Positions 46,962-58,843 of a DNA stretch of 64,000 nt are shown piece by piece. Both the position numbers and the translations under genes were made by a program. Below the pieces are notes generated by a model. The model ran no database searches. It saw nothing but the letters and a program-made list of their open reading frames with translations, and was not told where the DNA came from. The stretch is from Cephalotus follicularis (lineage: Eukaryota > Streptophyta > Magnoliopsida > Oxalidales > Cephalotaceae): the NCBI GenBank assembly GCA_001972305.1, contig BDDD01001783.1:62001-126000 (forward strand), given 5' to 3'. How positions within the stretch are numbered: position 1 is the stretch's first letter; every line of letters starts with the position of its first letter.

Positions 46962-48226
46962 TGTTAGATAAGGTGACCCGATAAGCCATTGGATGGGCTT
47001 TTGTATCGGACCTATTCTTGTGTATGAACAGTTTTTTTTTCTATATATATGACATGTGCTATTTTGAATATATATTAATATTGGCAAAATCACTTGTTTT
47101 TAATCTTATAATTGAAGTAAATTAAAATAAATCTACTTATACTTGTGATGCCTGGACATAAGGTTGGATGTCAAGCATGGAGGCAATGGGATTGGTTACC
47201 TTACTCCTTATGTCAGATTAGTTCCAAGTCATAGGTTCACTTTGTGGGCCTTAGTGAACCGGATAGACTTGCGCGCATGTTTCCTGCTTCCAGAATGGGA
47301 GGATGGATAATCTCATTACCATATGAGTTGGACACTAGGGACAATGCGGGAACCGTGTGGAAACACTATTAGGATAGTCGCTATTCAAGTGTCAATAGTG
47401 ATTTCCACTTGTTGCGGTTGTGTATAAGTGTTGGACACTTAACGAGTTCAGGGAACTCGTCTGATCCTTTGACATGAGAGACTGCTCTATGTAGTATGGA
47501 GACTATCATACTTTGATCTCCATCTTACCCAGTTCTTTCGAGGAGCTGGCAAACGGATGGTCTTTGGGCATGATCGAATCTATACGAATATAAGCGAGTA
47601 CGCAACATGGGATCGTCACACCTGAGCGAAGGTGATAGGCTCTAAACTAGTCTGATTGTACTTTGGACTTATGAAATCCTTGGCCGAGGTTAAGGTGGAC
47701 TGGAAATTGGATTTTCGGAGAGTCTACCAAAGTTCCTAGTACGATTATATATTTTAGTAACTGGGGTAAAATTAGAGTTGACACAATTCCTTACTCTAGA
47801 CCTTAGTCGGGGCCAAGTATGACGAAGGATTATAGTACATGCGAACCGACGACTGTTGGGGTCTCTACCCGATGATGATATCTTTATAAATATGTTGGAC
47901 ATATTTAAGTCTTGGTGAAACTTATAAAAATCATATATCAGTTTGGTGGATTTTATGAGGTGTGTTACCATTGGATGATAACACATGTAATTACCTCATT
48001 TGATCTTACCAAATTAATAAATGAAGGGAAATGAAAAAATCACAAAAAATTTGTTGGACACATTTAAGTGATTATTGTTTACTTCTTGGAGAAGTAAACA
48101 CATGGTTTTAAGTGCTTTCATGATATAGGACATGTGGCATGTCATTAACTAAGTTAGACTTAAGTTATAATATCAAATTAAGCCAATAAAAGCCAAGAGA
48201 AGAGAGAAAAACGGGATTGGCATGCT

Positions 48227-48340
48227 GAAGCTTCTTGAACAAGCCATTCCAAGCTTCTGGAACAAGCCATGTTGAAGCTTCTTGAACAAGCCATGATGAA
48301 GCTTCTTGAACAAGCCATTTTCAAGCTTCTTAAAGAAGCT
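48227..48340 (+). promoter_or_regulatory. Array of heat-shock-element sequences in a Copia LTR
   Basis: Five units repeat every 23-24 bp (AAGCTTCT at 48228, 48251, 48275, 48299, 48323). Units 1, 3 and 4 contain GAAGCTTCTTGAA (48227-48239, 48274-48286, 48298-48310), a perfect three-pentamer heat shock element (GAAnnTTCnnGAA). Unit 2 contains TTCTGGAA, a two-pentamer site. Unit 5 contains a weaker GCTTCTTAAAGAAGC. Heat-responsive activity is inference from the motif. Confidence 0.75.
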
Positions 48341-48349
48341 ATGTTGAGT

Positions 48350-48357
48350 TATAAAAG
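48350..48357 (+). promoter_or_regulatory. TATA box of the Copia LTR
   Basis: TATAAAAG, about 10 bp after the end of the heat-shock-element array and followed by GGGAGG. Transcription would start roughly 30 bp further on, near 48385, by analogy with plant promoters. Confidence 0.7.
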
Positions 48358-48896
48358 GGAGGACAAATAGAAAGAAAAGGTTGTTGTCATTGTTCTTGGT
48401 TGTTCTTCATTTCTCTCTTGAGATTCCATGAAAGGCTAAGCTTGGAGCTTTAGTTTTTCTCTCAAATCCCTTCTTTGATTATATTCACCAAGCAAGGTGC
48501 TACCTAGGGTGGAATTTAAACCTCCCTTTATGAGTTCTCTATAAGTTTAGAGAAAGTTAGTGGCTGCCAAAATTTGAGGAAGGAGAAGCAATCATCTTGG
48601 AGGTGAAAGGAAATCTACCCAAGCTAGTTTGCGGCAAAGAGAAGGAGCCATCATACTTGGCATGTTCTCAAAGCCTCTTTGTAGAATTGAACATCACAAG
48701 TGAATGTTTTAGTGATGTAAATTTGATTATGAGTTGTTGTGGGTGTTCCTTGGTGTTATGTAAATTAGAATTGGATATGTTAATAGTGGTGTAAAGGGTT
48801 TATGCTTCCGATGTGTTAAAATTTTTAAAATTACACCCTTGGCACCCTATGTCCGATTTCGACTTTGTGAATGATACACCATATTCCAACACCTCG

Positions 48897-49830
48897 TACC
48901 CCACGCCTTCTGGAAACCTTTCCAAAACCGCGAAGTGAAACGGGGATCCCTATCCGAAACAATGGACACCGGAGTCCCATGGAGTCTCACTATCTCCTGC
49001 TGAAAAACTTCAGCCAAACGATCAACAGAGAAGTCCTCTCGGATAGCTAAGAAGTGAGCCGATTTAGTCAATCGATCCACTATTACCCAGATAGCATCGT
49101 TCCTCCTGAAAGTCCTTGGCAAACTCGTAACAAAGTCCATCGAAATTCTTTCCCATTTCCAAACTGGAACCTCTAAGGGTTGTAACAAACCATTAGCACG
49201 TTGGTATTCAATCTTTACCTGCTGACAGACCAAACACCTCCCAACGAACTCCGCTACATCCCTTTTCATTCCATTCCCCCAGAAATACTTCTTCAAGTCT
49301 CTATACATTTTCATAGAACCCGAATGTATAGAAAATGGAGAGCTTTGTGCCTCTGACAAAACATCATTTCTGATAGAAGTATCTGCCGGAACACACAACC
49401 GACTGCCCAACCATATCACACCATGCTCATCCACACGAAACTCTGATTGCTTACCCTTTTCAACATTCTGGACTAAGGCCCAAAGCTCACCATCATCACT
49501 TTGAGTTGCCTTAATCCGAGATACAAGAGTAGGCTCTAAATTCATCGCATCAACAAAACCTCCAGAACCCCAAACAAACAGATTCAAATCCAACTGCTCC
49601 ATATCCGCTATCAACTGCGGCTGAGTAAGCAAAGCCGTTACACTCCCAGAACTCTTCCGACTAAGAGCATCAGATACCACATTTTCTTTACTAGGGTGGT
49701 ACTGAATATTCAGATCATAGTCTTTCAGAAGCTCAAACCACATTTTCTGACGCATGTTTAACTCTTTCTGCGTAAAGATGTACTTGAGACTCTTATGATC
49801 GGTAAAGACGTCGCAAGTTTCTCTGTACAA
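48897..49830 (-). mobile_element. Tekay RNase H end and integrase (N-terminal and core parts)
   Basis: Minus strand. The RNase H end has [20 protein letters not shown] and VSDALSRK. The integrase zinc-binding part has [17 protein letters not shown] and CLVCQQVK. The integrase core has [27 protein letters not shown] and [14 protein letters not shown]. The core continues beyond the Copia insertion at 39335 and leftwards. Confidence 0.93.
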
Positions 49831-50815
49831 GTAGTGCCTCCAGATTTCAATGCAAACACTACTGCTGCCAACTTGAGATCATGTGTAGGATAGTTCACTT
49901 CATAAGGCTTCAACTATCTCGAAGCATAAGCTATCACATGACTGTGCTGCATTAAAACAAACCCCAAACCTTTCTTAGAAGCATCAATGTAAATCTGGTA
50001 TCCACCCGACCCAGATGGTAAATGAAGAATCGGTGCTGACACAAGACCATTCTTCAGTTTCTCAAAGCTTTCTTCTCATTCTTCATTCCACTCAAACTTA
50101 GCTCCCTTTCTCATAAGCTGAGTCAATGGTAAGGCTATGGAGGAAAAGCCTTCCACGAACCGCCTATAGTAACCAGCCAAACCCAAAAAGCTCCCAACCT
50201 CCGTCACTGTGGTAGGTCTCGGCCATTTAGTAATAGCCTCAACTTTTGCAGGATCCACACTAATCCCTTCAGACCCAAGAATTCCACCTATTCCAGCCAG
50301 AGTTCACACTTTGAAAACTTCGTGTAAAGCTGATTCTTCCTCAGAATACCCAGCACTATACGAAGTTGTTCTTCATGTTCTTCCTTCGACTTGGAATACA
50401 CAAGGATGTCGTCGATGAACATAATCACAAACTGATCCAGGAACTCATGAAACACCTGATTCATCAGATCCATGAAAACTACCGGTGCATTAGTAAGTCC
50501 GAAAGGCATCACCAGAAACTTGTAATGCCCATACCGAGTACGGAAAGCAGTTTTAGGCATATCTTCATCTTTTATCCGAAGCTGATGATATCCCGATCTC
50601 AAATCGATCTTAGAGAAATACCGAGCACCTTGGAGTTGATCAAACAAGTCATCAATCTGAGGTAGAGGGTATTTGTTTCGAACAGTAATCCGATTCAACT
50701 CCCTGTAGTCTATACATAGCCTCATAGAACCGTCCTTCTTCTTTACAAAAAGAACCGGAGCACCCCACGATGAAACACTATGCCGAATGAAACCCCAATC
50801 CAATAGCTCTTGCAA
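49831..50815 (-). mobile_element. Tekay reverse transcriptase and RNase H
   Basis: Minus strand. RT words are [67 protein letters not shown] and the catalytic [14 protein letters not shown]. These are followed by [20 protein letters not shown] and [10 protein letters not shown], leading into RNase H. Fossil with a few breaks. Confidence 0.94.
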
Positions 50816-51178
50816 CTATTCCTTCAGCTCCTGTAATTCAAGTGGTGCCATCCTATAAGGTGCTTTAGATATAGGTGCCGCTCCAGGAATGAGCTCAATG
50901 GTAAACTCCACTTCTCGTTGCGGTGGCAAACCTGGTAACTGCTCCGGAAACACATCTGCAAACTCTCAAACCACAGGATAGTCTTCAAGGCGAGGCTCAA
51001 CCTTAGAGACATCTTTCACAATGGCTAAGAACCCCTCAGCGCCCTTAGCTACTAACTTCTGAGCCTTCAAAGCAGATATAACTTTAACTTCTTTTCTCGG
51101 CTATGAAACCTGATAAATAAAATCAGGTCTATCCACATCCCTAAACAGAATCCTTCGAGCATGACAGTCAATCGTAGT

Positions 51179-51655
51179 TTAATTGCTAACCAACCAATTC
51201 ATACCCAGAATCATATCGAAGTCATACATATCAATAGGAAAAAGATCCGCATCACAAATCCGATCATCAAAAACAAGAGGGCAAGCATAAAAACACTCAT
51301 ATATCACAACAGATGTCCCCGTAGGGGTCGAAAGAACTAGAGCTCGATCAAGCAACTGTGAAGGCATACTATGATGCCGAACAAAAGACCTCGCTACAAC
51401 CGAGTGGGTCGATCCAGTATCATATAAAACATAAGCCCTACGGTTAACAACAGAAACAAAACCTGAAACTGTACTTGGTGCAGTAGCAGCCTGCTGTGTC
51501 GTGATAGCAAAAACTCGTCCTCCCACATTGCGCTGTCCAGAATCTAAACTGTTTCCCCTCCTATCCTTCGCTCTAGGATCAGGACAATGCTTGACAAAAT
51601 GCCCCTTCTGACCACATACAAAATAGGCCCCAATGGCCTTATAGTAAACTCCCAC
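51179..51655 (-). mobile_element. Tekay zinc knuckle and protease
   Basis: Minus strand. FVCGQKGHFVKHCPD is the zinc knuckle region. VLYDTGSTHSVVARSFV carries the aspartic protease DTGS motif, and MYDFDMILGMNWL is the usual protease C-terminal word of chromoviruses. Confidence 0.92.
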
Positions 51656-51709
51656 TAGATGTTGTCTACCACAAGTATCACATCGGGCAGTCTGAACATC
51701 TGTAGCTCC

Positions 51710-52345
51710 CTATGTCTGCCTCTGATCATTGCTGGGCTGTTGTTGTCCCCAGTTATCATTCTTCCTTCTCTGTTTTCCATTTCTGCCTTTACCATGCTGT
51801 CCAGAACCTTGTCCCTGAGAATCTCCCCTGTTCCTCTTCTTTTCATTTTCTTGCCAAGCTGCTTGGAAATCTAACCTCTCCGTTTCTATATTCTTCGCCG
51901 CATTGGCCTCCTCGGAAACATCAGCAAACCTGGTATTAATCAACTTACCCCGGAATTGATAGTGCAGCTTCCACTTGAATTTCTTAGCCTGTTCTAGTGC
52001 TGTCCCCGTCGCGGACCCAGCAAAACCAGTAAGCCGAGTGAAACGGGTCAGAAACTCCGTAACCGACTCTCTATCTTTTTGTCTTGTATTGATAAACTTC
52101 CTGGCATAAGCCTCGTTATCAGCAGCGGGAAAATACTGTAGATAGAAGTCTTCATAAAATTCTGACCAAGTCAAAGCGTCAATATATTCTCTTCCTTTGG
52201 CCAGCCCCAAAGTCTTCCACCACTTCTGAGCATCACCCTCAAGCTTATAAGCAGCCAACCTAACCTTCTGCTTGTCGCCACATCTCAGCACATCAAAGAT
52301 CTTATCAATATGCGCAATCCAATGCTCAGCTTCCACAGGAGTCAC
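51710..52345 (-). mobile_element. Tekay gag
   Basis: A 211-codon minus-strand open stretch with chromovirus gag words: AEHWIAHIDKIFDVLRC, AYKLEGDAQKWWKTL, SEFYEDFYLQYFP and VTEFLTRFTRLTGFA. It ends in a basic, Q/G/N-rich tail before the zinc knuckle. Confidence 0.93.
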
Positions 52346-52784
52346 GGCTGATTTGAAAGACTGCGGCCTTTGTTTCTTGAACTGCTCAAGCCAGATATAA
52401 ACAGGTGTGTCAGCTTGTCCCCAGTTTCCTCACCAATCTGAACATCAGCTGGAGCATCATCTTCAACAACTTGCTCCCTACAGTCTCGTCCCAGTTTCTG
52501 CTGACCCATCACTCGACATACCTCCTAAGCAACTGCTTGTCGTACCAACTCTTCCATAGAAGGCTCATTCCTGACTTTTTGAGCCTCAGCTGGGGTAGTT
52601 CTCTAAGAAACGTTCCTTGTACGTACCATCTACGAAAAGATACCGAAACATAAAACATCACAAAGAAACAAAAACCGAAACAAAAGACATAACAAACTGA
52701 TCATAACAGAAAAGCCTAACCCAGAGTCTACCCAATCTCACAGGTCAAACCTAGTTAGGTCTTCTAAGGAAACAAAACCTATTT

Positions 52785-52795
52785 CTCTGATACCA
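52785..52795 (-). other. Primer binding site of the Tekay element, tRNA-Met type
   Basis: CTCTGATACCA on the plus strand is TGGTATCAGAG on the minus strand, a few bases from the 5' LTR end at 52801. It confirms the minus orientation. Confidence 0.92.
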
Positions 52796-52897
52796 CAATT
52801 TGTAACACCCCCGGATGGCCGGAGTCGCCATAGGTCATAATAGAGAACCTAACATAACATAGCATAACTTAACCGAACATAAACATAACTTTATTAG

Positions 52898-55434
52898 TGT
52901 AACAACCGCAATTTTTAATCAATGTATATCGTACGGATTGATGAATAAAATATATGTTGGTTAAAGAATTGATGTAAAATTTTTCCTTTAAATTCAGTTA
53001 ATTGTTGTTTTGAAGGTTTAAATTGGAAGTCTTAAATGACTAATTAGAACTGAAAAGAAGTTGGAGGAATAAAATTAAGGGATCAGAAATTGGGCAGGGC
53101 AGTCGACTGTCACAGGGGAACAGTCGACTGTTAGCCCATTAAAAAGGGACAGTCGACTGGCCACTTAAGACAGTCGACTGGAATTAGCAGCAGAACAGGT
53201 GTCTGTGCATGCGTGAGACAGAGCAAGGGCGTGGCATGCAAGGGACAGGTGCGTGAGCATGCCACCAGCTGCTATAACATGCAAGGAAAGCCCTTGCATG
53301 TGCTCTGCAAGACTTGCAGACCTGTAACCTACAAAACAAATGAGAAATGACAATGAAGGAAGTAAGGCATGTGAGAGAGAGAATGGAGAAAATGTTGGAG
53401 TAATGGTAATCTGACAAATTCTAGGATTTCCTAACCCTATATCAGTGGTTAGAGTGGAGTTAGTAAGTTACAAACACTAAGGATTGAGGAACTTGCTGGA
53501 GAATTTTGAAGTTGCATGCTTGAAGTTGGAGACTCCAAGAGAGAGTGAACAAGAGATCTCAAAGCTTGAATTCCTGGTAAGTCACCATCCGAACTTGTTA
53601 TAATATTATAACTAGGAGGACGTTAGTCAGATTTACCTTATGTTAACATGAACAAAGTGGATAATTTGGAATTGAGATAGAATGGTTAAAGGGTCAAGAT
53701 GGAATTGATAAACTTGATGATTAAGCTAATGTTGGAATTGGTATTGTAACCAGTTAATTAGTTGAACTTCTGATACTAATGCATGTCCTTAAACATGTAA
53801 ATGTATAGACTGAAATTACTGGAGTTGGAAGGTTGAACTAAAAGTTGGAACTCAAAGAGAGAAATCAAGCTCCATTGATTTCGGGATAGCGTTTTAAGGT
53901 AGGGGCTATGATATGATCTTGAAATATATATTATGCATGTCATGTTTTGATAGTTATACCGATTGCATGTTATTGTTTGAATGATTTGGATTGAGAGCCT
54001 ACATGCTCTGTTCTGCGGGATAAACTCCTGGACAAAAGCAATCGACTGTTCATAAGGAACATCCGACTACTCAACCTAAGCAGTCGACTGCTAAGGAATA
54101 CAGTCGACTGCTAGGATGAACAGCCGACTGCCACAGGGAGGCAGCCGACTGTTCTGGGCTGTTAGAGGAAATTGTCCGGTTTTACGGACGATCAGTACTG
54201 GAATTTGATCCTACTGTTTAAGCTTGACAATTATTTATTCGTATGGGATTATTGGATTCATACTTCTAAGGCTCAATTCCTCTCGTATAATAGACAATAG
54301 TGTACTATTATTGCTAATGCCGAATCGAACTTCAAAGTGTACCGTTTGATTCCTAGAGTGATTTGATTGTACCATTTTTGACTGAATTCCTGTAATTACA
54401 CCAGCTTCCATAGAGGATGATTTCCAAAATCAGTCCCTGCTATATGTAATCAAAACACAGGAGATTGAATGTCTTATACACCTTATGTGGTGGAACCCGG
54501 ATATCTAGACCGAATGATTATGCAATCTGTTTAGTTGTTATACTGCTACTGATGTGTTATGCTGTGTGATTGTTAAGCGTTATTGGTTTGATTTCTCCCA
54601 AGTGAGACCTCTTACGTTATTTTGTTTCTTCATTGAAACTCAGTGTTATTGAATTGGTTGATTCTTTGAGGAAGAGTATCCTTGATGAAGTCATTATACG
54701 AAAGTGCATATTTTCAATAGATTGAATGTTGTTGCTATACATTTTGAAAATGTATAAATCAAGTATTTTACTTCTATAAACCACTTGAAATGACTTATTG
54801 AACTAATTGTTAGTTACAATCATGGAGTGTGATGTAACGAGGTTACTAATCACGGAGTGTTATGTAACCGGATGCTAATCATATGAGTGTACGAATCCCT
54901 AAAGATAGAATTGATTGGTCCTTTGCGATGTGATTGATTGAATGATTCATTTTAGCCAGTTGGAATGATTGCTCGTATATATATATTGGCATGTATATGT
55001 TTTTACTGTTCAGATTTAACTACCATGCATGGATACATTTATATATTCATTTTCATACATGTTCCCTACTTAGCCGAGTGAGGACAAAGGCTAACCCCTA
55101 CAATTTCAGATTAAGCGAAGACTTGGAGATTGCTGCTGAAGCTGGGAGAGCTTCTATTGTCAATTTAAGGTTGTTATTTCCTTTATGATGTACTGTATTG
55201 TATCGAACGGATCACATCCCATTGTTGTTGTTTACCTTATGTAAGGATAATTGTTGTATTATGCCTGCACGTAGTATGGGATGCGTGCGGATGACTTATG
55301 CTATAATCCAGTTTTAACTGCTTCCGCTTATGTATTTGATTTGTTATGAGAATGCTGGATTATTATTCTTATGCTTATTTTTGATATCACCTGATATGCT
55401 TGTCTTAACGTAATTGGAAATACGGGGTGTGACA
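52898..55434 (+). mobile_element. Solo LTR, Gypsy-type, target duplication ATTAG
   Basis: It runs from TGTAACAACCGC at 52898 to ACGGGGTGTGACA at 55434, with ATTAG at 52893-52897 and 55435-55439. The uninterrupted target TTTATTAGCTAAAAACG is seen in the other Tekay LTR near 33023. Plus orientation is inferred from the GGGTGTGACA end and the hairpin TTAGCC...GGCTAA at 55070-55094. It contains CAGTCGACTG cassettes at 53098-53180 and 54045-54155. No internal domains. Confidence 0.92.
53098..53180. repeat. CAGTCGACTG cassette array, four units
   Basis: Four exact CAGTCGACTG palindromes in about 80 bp, spaced by roughly 20 bp. A second array of six units (two exact) is at 54045-54155 in the same LTR. 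Confidence 0.88.
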
Positions 55435-56739
55435 ATTAGCTAAAAACGTTGCGGTCAAAACATAACATATCTGGAAACTGATCATAAACTGAAAACTTAA
55501 CATATTCTGAAACTTAAACATGTTCCAAGGGTCAATTATTAAAAACATAAACCAAAAGTAACTTATTGTTTAAGACCACTCCTAACAGAAAACATATAGG
55601 GATCACACTCCTAGAGGGTCCCGGACATATGGTGGTAACGGAAACAAAAACGCGGCTGAGAAAACCTCAGTACAAATATAGAATGTAAAACAGTAAACGA
55701 TAATTTCAAAGCAGTAAGATTTCAAAAGTTATCTCGAAATAGAAATCTTAAGCAGTAAATCAGTTTAAACATTCATTGAAGTCAAATCCATAACTTCCGA
55801 AACATATATGAAACATTTCAAAAACATAAGTTTCATAATATCATACCGAGCCACATAACATATAATGTATCAAAACATATAGATGGCAAGGGAGGCGCTA
55901 ATTCCGCATGCCCAATAGAATTGAAGCGTACGGCACTACACAAGTCAATTCTCGTATCATATCATATCACATATTGCATAACTCCACACGTATGCCATAT
56001 ACTAGAATCGATTCATACGCCTCTATCATACATAACGGATCCATAAATCCTCCTCATGAGATTTATTCATAACATACAAAGACGTCATAGACTAATCACA
56101 CCGCTACAGAAGTGTCATATCCCCGTGCCAGGCCTACGACATGCCTATGGTACGCCCCATAGGTGGGTACAAATACTCAGTATTTTATCATTTCGAAAAT
56201 ATTGATTAATCATAATCAATTTAAAATCCATGCAAACATGCCTTTTTCGGAACATAACCTCAACTCATTTATTTTCACTATAAAGAGATGATCATAACAT
56301 AGTTCATAACATACCATAACATAAGTATAAAGTCAGGAACATTCAATTCGCAAAATGTCAAAACCGACTTTATTTCAAAACATATCAAAATCGTAAAACA
56401 TAACCAAGTTCTTAAAACCGACGGAATATAGCAAGGAAACGAACATCCATTCATAATACAAAACTGAATTTTGTTCGATAAAATCGAAGAGAGTGTCCAA
56501 GAGCAGAATATCTGTACCTTATACGCTTACAGAAAAGACTTACAAAAAGACCGATTAATTTTTAACTGCCCTTTTATGCACAACAATCTAAAAGACATAA
56601 AACCATTCATATAAGGGTCTGAAAATCATTAAGGACATAAAACAGATTTATAAGAGTGTTTAGGACATACCCCGATTAAACAGAAATGCAAACGGACCAA
56701 GAAAAAATTGAAAACAAAAATTTCCTGGGCAAAACAGCT

Positions 56740-56900
56740 GACTGTTACAGAGTTCAAGTTGACTTTGGAAGCTTGGCAGTCGATTACACAAACTGGACTG
56801 CAGGCAGTTGACTGTGACAGGGGTCTAGTCGACTATGCAAGGTAAAGTATTCGACTGTTTCATAAGGCAGCCGACTACACAACCCACAACAGCCGACAGT
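56740..56900. repeat. CAGTCGACTG cassette array (Tekay 5' LTR)
   Basis: About eight units, mostly one-base variants of CAGTCGACTG. Part of the spacer text (TTTCATAAGG, CCGACTACACAACC) is also found in the unrelated solo LTR at 54045-54155. Confidence 0.8.
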
Positions 56901-57921
56901 TCTCGACGACAAAACAGTAGAAACTTAACATATAAATGCAAAAACTTGTCAAAACATTTATAACATTATACCAGAGGCCTATAAACATGTTTATGTGACA
57001 TTGTATGGTCCTTTAACAGTAGAAAAACACAACATTAACATAACTTATGTGACCAGTGGCTAACTCAAGGAGACAAGGAGTGATTTCTAAACACATGCTT
57101 ACATATTTTAATCCAATTTTACTGTCCATTAGCCACTTTCAGTTTCAAAGACCAGATTACCACTTATATACACTGCCTAAACATGTTGACAGCCTCATAA
57201 CCCATGACAGAACATACAATGACAAGAATCAAAGCCAACAGAACACTAACAACCTATATGCACAAAAAATTGAATAACATTGGGGAACAAACCATCACAG
57301 CAAGTATTACTAACCTGTAATGGTGACACAAGCTCTAGGAGAACACAGAATTCTGAAAGCTTAAACACGGCTGTCCACAGAAATCAAAAAGGAAGGAAAC
57401 ATACGGTTTCAAGGATTGCCAAAGCCATATATATATATATATATAAATTATAAAAGAGATAAAATTGTTTTAATAAGTTTTAAAATAGTTATATTTATCA
57501 AGAATTGACTTAAACATAAGCCCAAGCATTCACATACCAACATATCCAAAGTTCAGGCTGGTATCAGTCAGCCCAAAACAGGGCAAACGGACTTCATAAC
57601 AACACAAAATAAAAGCCCGAAACAAACAGATTAAAAGTCCGTAAAACATGGATATGAACAAACAGGGTATTACACACACCCTCTCTAGAACATGAGGCGA
57701 GAAATGACAGAAAAAAATGAGAATGAAAGAGTCAAACCATCTTATATATATACACTTTCTTGGGCAGAAAAATCCAGAACCTTGCCCTTGGGTCACTTGA
57801 ACCCATACTATCCAGAAACAGCCAAAAGGCAATTATGATAATATCATATACATGCCACGCCATCATACGGAACTGTGCAATATTAAGTACATGCAGTCGC
57901 ATATAAAACTCGGGGCTTACA

Positions 57922-58819
57922 ATTGTGTTATGTTTTAGAATTGTTAAAGATTTATTTATCTATTTACTTTTTTGTTGATCAGTTATGTTAAATGTGGAAT
58001 TTATTTAATACTATTTAGTGTTCTAGTTGGTTTTAATAAATGGTTTATGTTTTCAAGGACAAAGTTTTTAATTAAAGCTAAATGAACTTATAATTTGGGT
58101 TTGTTTTGCATAAAAATGTGCTTTTTTTAAGGATTCATTTATGATGTTTTTATGCTTGGAACATTTTACTTGGGTTGTTTTTATTTGATTTTCAAGTACA
58201 AGGCCAAAAAGATCAAAGTGCATAAATACTAGTCAAATTGGCACGAATTGAAGACAAAAAGATCAAAGTTTGAAGAATGGCAATTTTCTGCAGAAAGACA
58301 GAGTAAAGCGTCGACGCCTTCAAAGAAACCGTCGACGCTTACATACAAGTAAGTGAGTTTTTTAATATAATCTATGGTGAGTTTCTATACCCTAAAACCA
58401 ATTTTAATTTGCATATTTTATTCAGTTTATTCTCTGCTTTGATTAGTTCATAATTTGCATGTTTAAATTCTGTTGGTTTTCAATTCAGTAGCCATAACCG
58501 ACGACGCCTACCCTGTAAGCGTCGACACTTTCAAGTGTTATTTCATAGTTATATCGACGCTTAACATCGACAATTTCAGTGCTTTCGTTTATTCACGTTG
58601 ACACTTAGTGACAAAGCGTCGACACCTTTGTTCTCTGTTTCAATTCAATGGTTTATTTTGCATGTTTAGGAGTAGAAATAGATAATTACCCTCAATTTTT
58701 CATACTTCACCTAGGTTAAATATATTATAACTAATTTAGCTTTTTTCGTAGAGTTCAACCCGTTACTGCAAAACCTTGCACTTGCGGTATAAATTTAAAA
58801 CATTCAAATTTTGTGAACA
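57922..58819 (+). repeat. Probable 5' LTR part of the Athila-type element
   Basis: AT-rich and non-coding. Its right limit GTGAACA at 58819 lies a few bases before the degenerate primer site. It contains a GTCGAC array at 58308-58630. The left part borders the split LTR that ends at 57921, so the start of this LTR is not resolved. Confidence 0.5.
58308..58630 (+). repeat. GTCGACGC cassette array in the probable Athila LTR
   Basis: About eight units include GCGTCGACGCCTT (58308), CCGTCGACGCTT, GCGTCGACACTT and variants with TTGAC or ATCGAC. Confidence 0.75.
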
Positions 58820-58825
58820 AGTTTT

Positions 58826-58843
58826 TGGCTCTGTTGCTGGGGA
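58826..58843 (+). other. Degenerate primer binding site, tRNA-Asp type
   Basis: TGGCTCTGTTGCTGGGGA resembles the TGGCGCCGTTGCCGGGGA primer site usual for Athila-type elements, with three differences. It lies where expected, just after the LTR end and before gag. Confidence 0.75.

Larger units (their letters stand above)
39341..48891 (+). mobile_element. Ty1/Copia element inserted in the Tekay integrase, target duplication CCTCG
   Basis: LTRs are 39341-40925 and 46962-48891, with CCTCG at 39336-39340 and 48892-48896. Parts in order: primer site (40927-40937), a 2-kb leader, gag, zinc knuckle, protease, integrase, RT, RNase H, polypurine tract AAGTGGGAGAT, 3' LTR. The LTRs differ in length and, where aligned, by roughly 3-4% by eye, so this is one of the younger insertions. 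The coding part has about five breaks. The 3' LTR carries a heat-shock-element array before a TATA box. I could not fix the lineage within Copia. Confidence 0.94.
46962..48891 (+). repeat. 3' LTR of the Copia at 39341-48891
   Basis: It runs from TGTTAGATAAGGTGACCCG to ATATTCCAACA, followed by CCTCG. Length 1930 bp. It contains the 24-bp repeat array and TATA box at 48227-48357. Confidence 0.93.
32936..57674 (-). mobile_element. Ty3/Gypsy Tekay-type chromovirus, with three nested insertions
   Basis: It is read on the minus strand. 5' LTR 57674-52801, primer site, gag, protease, RT, RNase H, integrase, chromodomain remnant, polypurine tract, then 3' LTR 38491-32936. Own length is about 9.9 kb after removing the insertions at 34304-37068, 39341-48891 and 52898-55434. 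LTRs match at about 96% over a sampled 125 bp, so insertion was fairly recent. All domains are recognisable in order, but the coding part has around half a dozen breaks. No clean 5-bp duplication is seen because the target was a CT microsatellite. Confidence 0.93.
52801..57674 (-). repeat. 5' LTR of the Tekay element (split by a solo LTR)
   Basis: TGTAACACCCCC at 52801 to GGGTATTACA at 57674; about 2.3 kb without the insertion at 52898-55434. It aligns with 32936-38491. It carries a CAGTCGACTG array at 56740-56900 and an (AT)n run at about 57428-57445. Confidence 0.9.
30759..57921 (-). mobile_element. Gypsy-type LTR split by the Tekay element (segments 30759-32935 and about 57675-57921)
   Basis: The left end TGTCACGCCTTG at 30759 and the right end CGGGGCTTACA at 57921 are typical minus-oriented LTR ends. 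Own length is about 2.4 kb, with no internal region seen. The two flanks do not show a matching 5-bp duplication, so this may be a solo LTR formed between two different elements. A hairpin pair lies near 31125-31155 and a 20-bp minisatellite at 32051-32330. The Tekay element entered the (CT)n run at 32907-32935. Confidence 0.75.
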
